Source: Bacteroidales bacterium
GTDB taxonomy: Bacteria > Bacteroidota > Bacteroidia > Bacteroidales > Muribaculaceae
DNA: 44,772 nt
Reading direction: 5' to 3'
Assembly: GCA_900769345.1 (NCBI GenBank)
Contig: CAAGGJ010000028.1
Span: 1-44,772 of the forward strand
A program made the position numbers and the translations under genes. Shown here one piece after another: positions 41,584 through 44,772 of the stretch (its first letter is position 1; each line of letters starts with the position of its first letter). A model generated the notes under the pieces. That model was given only the letters and a program-made list of their open reading frames with translations. It searched no databases and had not been told where the DNA came from.

Positions 41584-42009
41584 ATGATGAAAATAGCAAT
41601 TATCAATGGTCCGAACCTCAACTTGCTGGGCGTGAGAGAGCCGGCAATATATGGAAATACGGCTTTCGACGGCTTCTTCGAGAGTTTGCAAGAAAAATAT
41701 GCCGGCGTGGCTGAGCTGACATATTTCCAGAGCAACCACGAAGGTGCGCTTATCGACCACTTGCAAAGCATCGGATTCGACTGCGATGGCATAGTGCTCA
41801 ATGCGGGCGCTTACACTCACACCAGTGTGGCTCTCGCCGACTGCATCAGCGCCATCACCTCTCCCGTGATAGAAGTGCACATCAGCAATGTGCATAGCCG
41901 CGAATCATTCCGCCACCACTCTATGATTTCGGCTGTGTGCAAGGGCGTGATTGCCGGCTTCCGACTCGACAGTTATCGCCTTGCCATCGAGGCTTTTATC
42001 AAGAGATAA
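41584..42009 (+). CDS. aroQ: 3-dehydroquinate dehydratase, type II
   Basis: A 141-residue enzyme of the shikimate pathway that dehydrates 3-dehydroquinate to 3-dehydroshikimate. Motifs are GPNLNLLGVREPAIYG near the N-terminus (with the catalytic tyrosine), NAGAYTHTSVAL and EVHISNVHSRESFRHHS. The next codon at 41587 is also ATG and could be the true start. Type II enzymes form dodecamers. It opens a four-gene unit with a methyltransferase, rbfA and a permease, an order that recurs in Bacteroidales. Confidence 0.95.
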   Translation: MMKIAIINGPNLNLLGVREPAIYGNTAFDGFFESLQEKYAGVAELTYFQSNHEGALIDHLQSIGFDCDGIVLNAGAYTHTSVALADCISAITSPVIEVHISNVHSRESFRHHSMISAVCKGVIAGFRLDSYRLAIEAFIKR

Positions 42010-42059
42010 CGATTGCTAAATTTTTTCACAATATCCCTACTACAAACCCAACGCGCATC

Positions 42060-42707
42060 ATGACCACCAACGACGATCAACTCGAAGACTACATACTACG
42101 CCACATCGACAGCGAACCCGAGGAACTCCGCCGCCTCGACCGCGAGACGCATCTCTACCACTTGCGCCCGCGCATGTGTTCGGGGCACTTGCAGGGACGA
42201 TTGCTCAAGATGTTGGTGCGCATGATTAAGCCCATGAATGTGCTCGAACTCGGCACTTTCACCGGCTACTCCGCTCTCTGCCTCGCCGAAGGACTCCTTT
42301 CGCCCCAAGCGCGTGTGCACACCATCGAAATCGACGACGAACTCGAAGACTTTATCCGCACCCACTTCGACCGCTCGCCGCTCGGCAAGCAAATTTCGCT
42401 CCACATTGGCGACGCTTGCCGGATAATCGAAGAGATTAGCGATGTAGAATTCGACCTCGTGTTTGTTGACGCCAACAAGCGTCATTATGTCGACTACTAC
42501 CGTTTGGTACTCCCTCGCGTGCGTAAAGGCGGCTTTATCATCGCCGATAACACCCTCTGGGACGGCAAGGTGGTGGATTGGGGCAAGAAACTCGACGACC
42601 AGACCCGCGGTATCCTCGAGTTTAACGACCTTGTGGCTCAAGACCCGTGCGTGGAAACCGTGATTCTACCCCTGCGCGACGGACTTACCATTCTTTATAA
42701 GAAATAA
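42060..42707 (+). CDS. SAM-dependent O-methyltransferase (Methyltransf_3 family)
   Basis: A 215-residue enzyme starting MTTNDDQLEDYILRHI. The SAM-binding motif I is VLELGTFTGYSALCLAEGL (about residues 60-78), followed by VHTIEIDDE and the metal-binding LVFVDANKRHYVDYYRLV, and FIIADNTLWDGKV, as in catechol/caffeoyl-CoA O-methyltransferase relatives. In some bacteria this family methylates a tRNA uridine (TrmR), in others small phenols; the substrate here is open. It starts 50 bp after aroQ and ends 34 bp before rbfA. Confidence 0.92.
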   Translation: MTTNDDQLEDYILRHIDSEPEELRRLDRETHLYHLRPRMCSGHLQGRLLKMLVRMIKPMNVLELGTFTGYSALCLAEGLLSPQARVHTIEIDDELEDFIRTHFDRSPLGKQISLHIGDACRIIEEISDVEFDLVFVDANKRHYVDYYRLVLPRVRKGGFIIADNTLWDGKVVDWGKKLDDQTRGILEFNDLVAQDPCVETVILPLRDGLTILYKK

Positions 42708-42741
42708 CACCGATTTTTTTCACAACAAAGATTCACTCAAT

Positions 42742-43113
42742 ATGGAAAATACAAGACAACAAAAAATAACTCGCCTCATACAGAAAGAATTGAGCGAAAT
42801 ATTCCGCCAACAGACGGCAAAAACCCATGGCGTGCTCGTGTCGGTGAGCAGCGTGCGCATCTCGCCCGACCTAAGCATCGCCCACGCCTACCTCAGCATC
42901 TTCCCTTCGGGCAAGGGCGAGGAGATTCTTGCCAACATCACCAAGAGTGCTTCGCAGGTGCGCCACGAATTGGCTCAAAAAGTGCGATATCAACTTCGCA
43001 AATGCCCTGAACTGGCTTTCCACCTCGACGACTCGCTCGACTATATCGACCGCATCGACCAATTGCTGAAGTCCGACAAGCACAGCGACGATGCCGACAA
43101 TAATCAGGAATAA
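42742..43113 (+). CDS. rbfA: 30S ribosome-binding factor A
   Basis: A 123-residue assembly factor with a KH-like fold that binds immature 30S subunits and helps process 16S rRNA. It begins RQQKITRLIQKELSEIFRQQ and has VSVSSVRISPDLSIAHAYLS and the terminal LAFHLDDSLDYIDRIDQLL, all typical for RbfA. The length is normal. Gene order fits the operon with aroQ. Confidence 0.94.
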   Translation: MENTRQQKITRLIQKELSEIFRQQTAKTHGVLVSVSSVRISPDLSIAHAYLSIFPSGKGEEILANITKSASQVRHELAQKVRYQLRKCPELAFHLDDSLDYIDRIDQLLKSDKHSDDADNNQE

Positions 43114-43193
43114 TACCCATTCAATAAATATGCGAGGAGGTGCCTCAAACCGCTGTCACTGAGTCACTTCCTCGCTCTGTTCACTTAGGCAAT

Positions 43194-44414
43194 ATGCATC
43201 TTCCGTTGAAAATAGCGCTTCGCTACCTGCGAGCCAAAAAGGCACACAGCGCGGTGAACATCATCTCGCTCATCTCGGTGTGCGGCGTGGTGGTGGCTAC
43301 CGCTGCTCTGGTGTGTGTGCTATCGGTGTTCAACGGTTTTTCACAACTCGTGGGAAGCAAACTTGCCGTGCTCGACCCCGACCTTACCATCACTGCAGCA
43401 TCGGGCAAAGCCATAGATAATGCAGTCGATGTGGTGCAGCGCGTGGCACGAGTGGACGGTGTGGAATGTGCCTTGCCGGTAATCGAGGACAACGCCCTCG
43501 CATCGGTGATGTCGAGGCAGATGCCGGTGCGCCTCAAAGGTGTGCCCCACAACTACCACAATGTGGTGGCCATCGACAGCGCCATTATCGACGGCGAAGT
43601 GATGTTCGGCAACCAATATGCCGATTATGCCGTGCTCGGCGTGGTGCCTGCCATCACTCTGAACATGCGACCCGGACTCGCCGATATGATTTACCTTTAT
43701 GCCCCGCAACGCACCGGACGCGTAAATGTGGCTAACCCTGCCACAGCATTTCGCACCGACTCGGTGATGGCTGCCGGCGTGTTTCAGATAGAACAAGCTA
43801 AATACGACCGCGATGTGATTTTCGTCTCCATCGACCTCGCTCGCCGCCTGTTTAAATATCCACATCAAGCCACAAGCATCGAGGTGCGACTCGCTCCCGG
43901 TGCCAAAGAACACACGGTGATGAGCGCCATATCCCAAACGCTGGGCGATAATTATGTGGTGCGCAACCGACTGATGCTCGAAGACGAAGCTCTTCGCATG
44001 ATTAACATCGAAAAATGGGTGTCGTTCCTACTTTTAGCGTTTATTCTGGTGATAGCCACCTTCAATGTCATAGGCGCGCTATCGCTGCTGATTATCGAAA
44101 AACAAGATTCGATAGCCACATTCCGCAGCCTCGGCGCCACCAACAAGCAGATTCGCAGTATTTTCATTATGGAAGGTTGGGTGATTTCGCTCACCGGAGC
44201 CGTGCTGGGTGTGGTGTTAGGATTGGTGCTCTGCAGTCTGCAAGAGCATTTCGGACTTATCACCATGCAGAGCAACTCCGCATTACTTTTGGTCGAAGCC
44301 TATCCCGTGGTGGTGGTGTGGACCGACATTGCCATAGTCTTCGCCCTCGTAGCTTCAGTAGGTCTTTTCACCTCGATGGTAACATCGCTAATCATGCGCC
44401 GCATGTTGCGATAG
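43194..44414 (+). CDS. FtsX/LolC-E-like ABC transporter permease
   Basis: A 406-residue inner-membrane protein, starting at MHLPLKIALRYLRAKKAHSA; the GTG at 43140 would add 18 residues atypical for the family. One span near the N-terminus (about 20-48), a large periplasmic MacB-type domain (about 50-265) and three C-terminal spans (about 280-400) separated by QDSIATFRSLGATNKQIRSIF, the coupling motif of FtsX-type permeases. Such proteins work with a LolD-like ATPase to release outer-membrane lipoproteins or export substrates. No ATPase gene is adjacent within the window. The gene follows rbfA by 80 bp. Confidence 0.9.
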   Translation: MHLPLKIALRYLRAKKAHSAVNIISLISVCGVVVATAALVCVLSVFNGFSQLVGSKLAVLDPDLTITAASGKAIDNAVDVVQRVARVDGVECALPVIEDNALASVMSRQMPVRLKGVPHNYHNVVAIDSAIIDGEVMFGNQYADYAVLGVVPAITLNMRPGLADMIYLYAPQRTGRVNVANPATAFRTDSVMAAGVFQIEQAKYDRDVIFVSIDLARRLFKYPHQATSIEVRLAPGAKEHTVMSAISQTLGDNYVVRNRLMLEDEALRMINIEKWVSFLLLAFILVIATFNVIGALSLLIIEKQDSIATFRSLGATNKQIRSIFIMEGWVISLTGAVLGVVLGLVLCSLQEHFGLITMQSNSALLLVEAYPVVVVWTDIAIVFALVASVGLFTSMVTSLIMRRMLR

Positions 44415-44483
44415 ACTATTTTTTTAATTAACCCAACTCTAAACATCTATTCATTATAACCACAAACATCAAATCACAACATA

Positions 44484-44772
44484 ATGAACTACAAAACAAT
44501 AGCACATAGCATATTATTTATCGCGGCACTCTCGACCTGGTGTTCACCGGCGCGGGCTGACGAACCATTTCGCATCCATCGCTACGACTCATTCCGCGTG
44601 TTGCCTGTAGATAGCACCGATGTGGTGTTTGTGGGCAATAGCATCACCAATATGCACGAGTGGTGGGAGGCTTTCGGATCGATGCAGAATGTGAAAAACC
44701 GTGGCGTGTCGGGGGCAGTAACCCACGAAGCGCTCGCCAACATACGAGCGGTGGCTAATGGCAAACCCAAGA
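44484..44772 (+). CDS. GDSL/SGNH-family esterase, truncated by the window end
   Basis: The first 96 codons of an exported protein: signal peptide about 1-26 (ending CSPARA), then VVFVGNSITNMHEWWEAFG, where GNSI is the block I motif with the nucleophilic serine of SGNH hydrolases, and NRGVSGAVTHEALANI with the block II glycine. In Bacteroidetes these are often acetyl-xylan or sialate esterases or platelet-activating-factor acetylhydrolase-like enzymes. The frame is still open at the last base. Confidence 0.85.
   Translation, partial: MNYKTIAHSILFIAALSTWCSPARADEPFRIHRYDSFRVLPVDSTDVVFVGNSITNMHEWWEAFGSMQNVKNRGVSGAVTHEALANIRAVANGKPK

Overview
The window reads as a chromosomal segment of a Bacteroidales bacterium, most likely of the Muribaculaceae type (inference, not tested by any search). 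Evidence: a SusC/SusD pair with an associated lipoprotein; Bacteroidetes-type promoters (TAnnTTTG at -7, in several cases with a TTG about 20 bp upstream); no Shine-Dalgarno sites before most starts; a short histone H1-like gene; a myo-inositol-1-phosphate synthase; and several Bacteroidales family proteins (DUF2851, PCMD, TPR histidine kinases). No rRNA, tRNA, CRISPR array or transposase was seen.

Layout. 1-7.1 kb: two genes that look phage-derived, an 830-residue NLR-type structural protein resembling phage DNA-stabilisation/connector proteins (297-2789) and a complete large terminase (5100-6944). They flank an ordinary SulP anion transporter on the other strand. No capsid, portal, integrase or lysis gene is nearby. 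7.1-12.7 kb: a minus-strand operon of SusC, SusD and a Calx-beta-like lipoprotein. 12.7-14.1 kb: about 1 kb without a credible gene, then the histone H1-like gene. 14.1-19.7 kb: yaaA, inositol-phosphate synthase, a dipeptidyl-peptidase IV-like protease and miaA. 19.8-24.5 kb: a minus-strand unit of a YjbQ-family protein and two tandem TPR sensor kinases without receiver domains. 24.9-28.9 kb: PBP4-type carboxypeptidase, an acidic protein, rsmI and a coiled-coil lipoprotein.

28.9-29.9 kb: a HigB/HigA-like toxin-antitoxin pair lies between two exact 37-bp copies of the lipoprotein gene's 3' end, which looks like a small inserted unit. 30.1-32.5 kb: an ECF sigma factor in an overlapping four-gene unit with a membrane protein, a secreted protein and a probable outer-membrane barrel. 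32.7-35.2 kb: a large secreted protein resembling a glycoside hydrolase. 35.3-37.5 kb: a DUF4143-type ATPase with a 3' frameshift, a 10-G tract and three phased repeats around its promoter, then a DUF4840-like lipoprotein. 37.8-41.4 kb: DUF2851, a phosphate-selective-type porin and a PCMD-like protein. 41.6-44.4 kb: aroQ, an O-methyltransferase, rbfA and an FtsX/LolE-like permease, followed by a GDSL hydrolase cut off by the window end.

The best candidates for something undescribed are the dispersed phage-packaging genes, with all terminase catalytic motifs intact and no surrounding prophage, and the toxin-antitoxin unit flanked by 37-bp repeats with no recombinase of its own. Family names are assigned from motif recognition alone; no database search was run.
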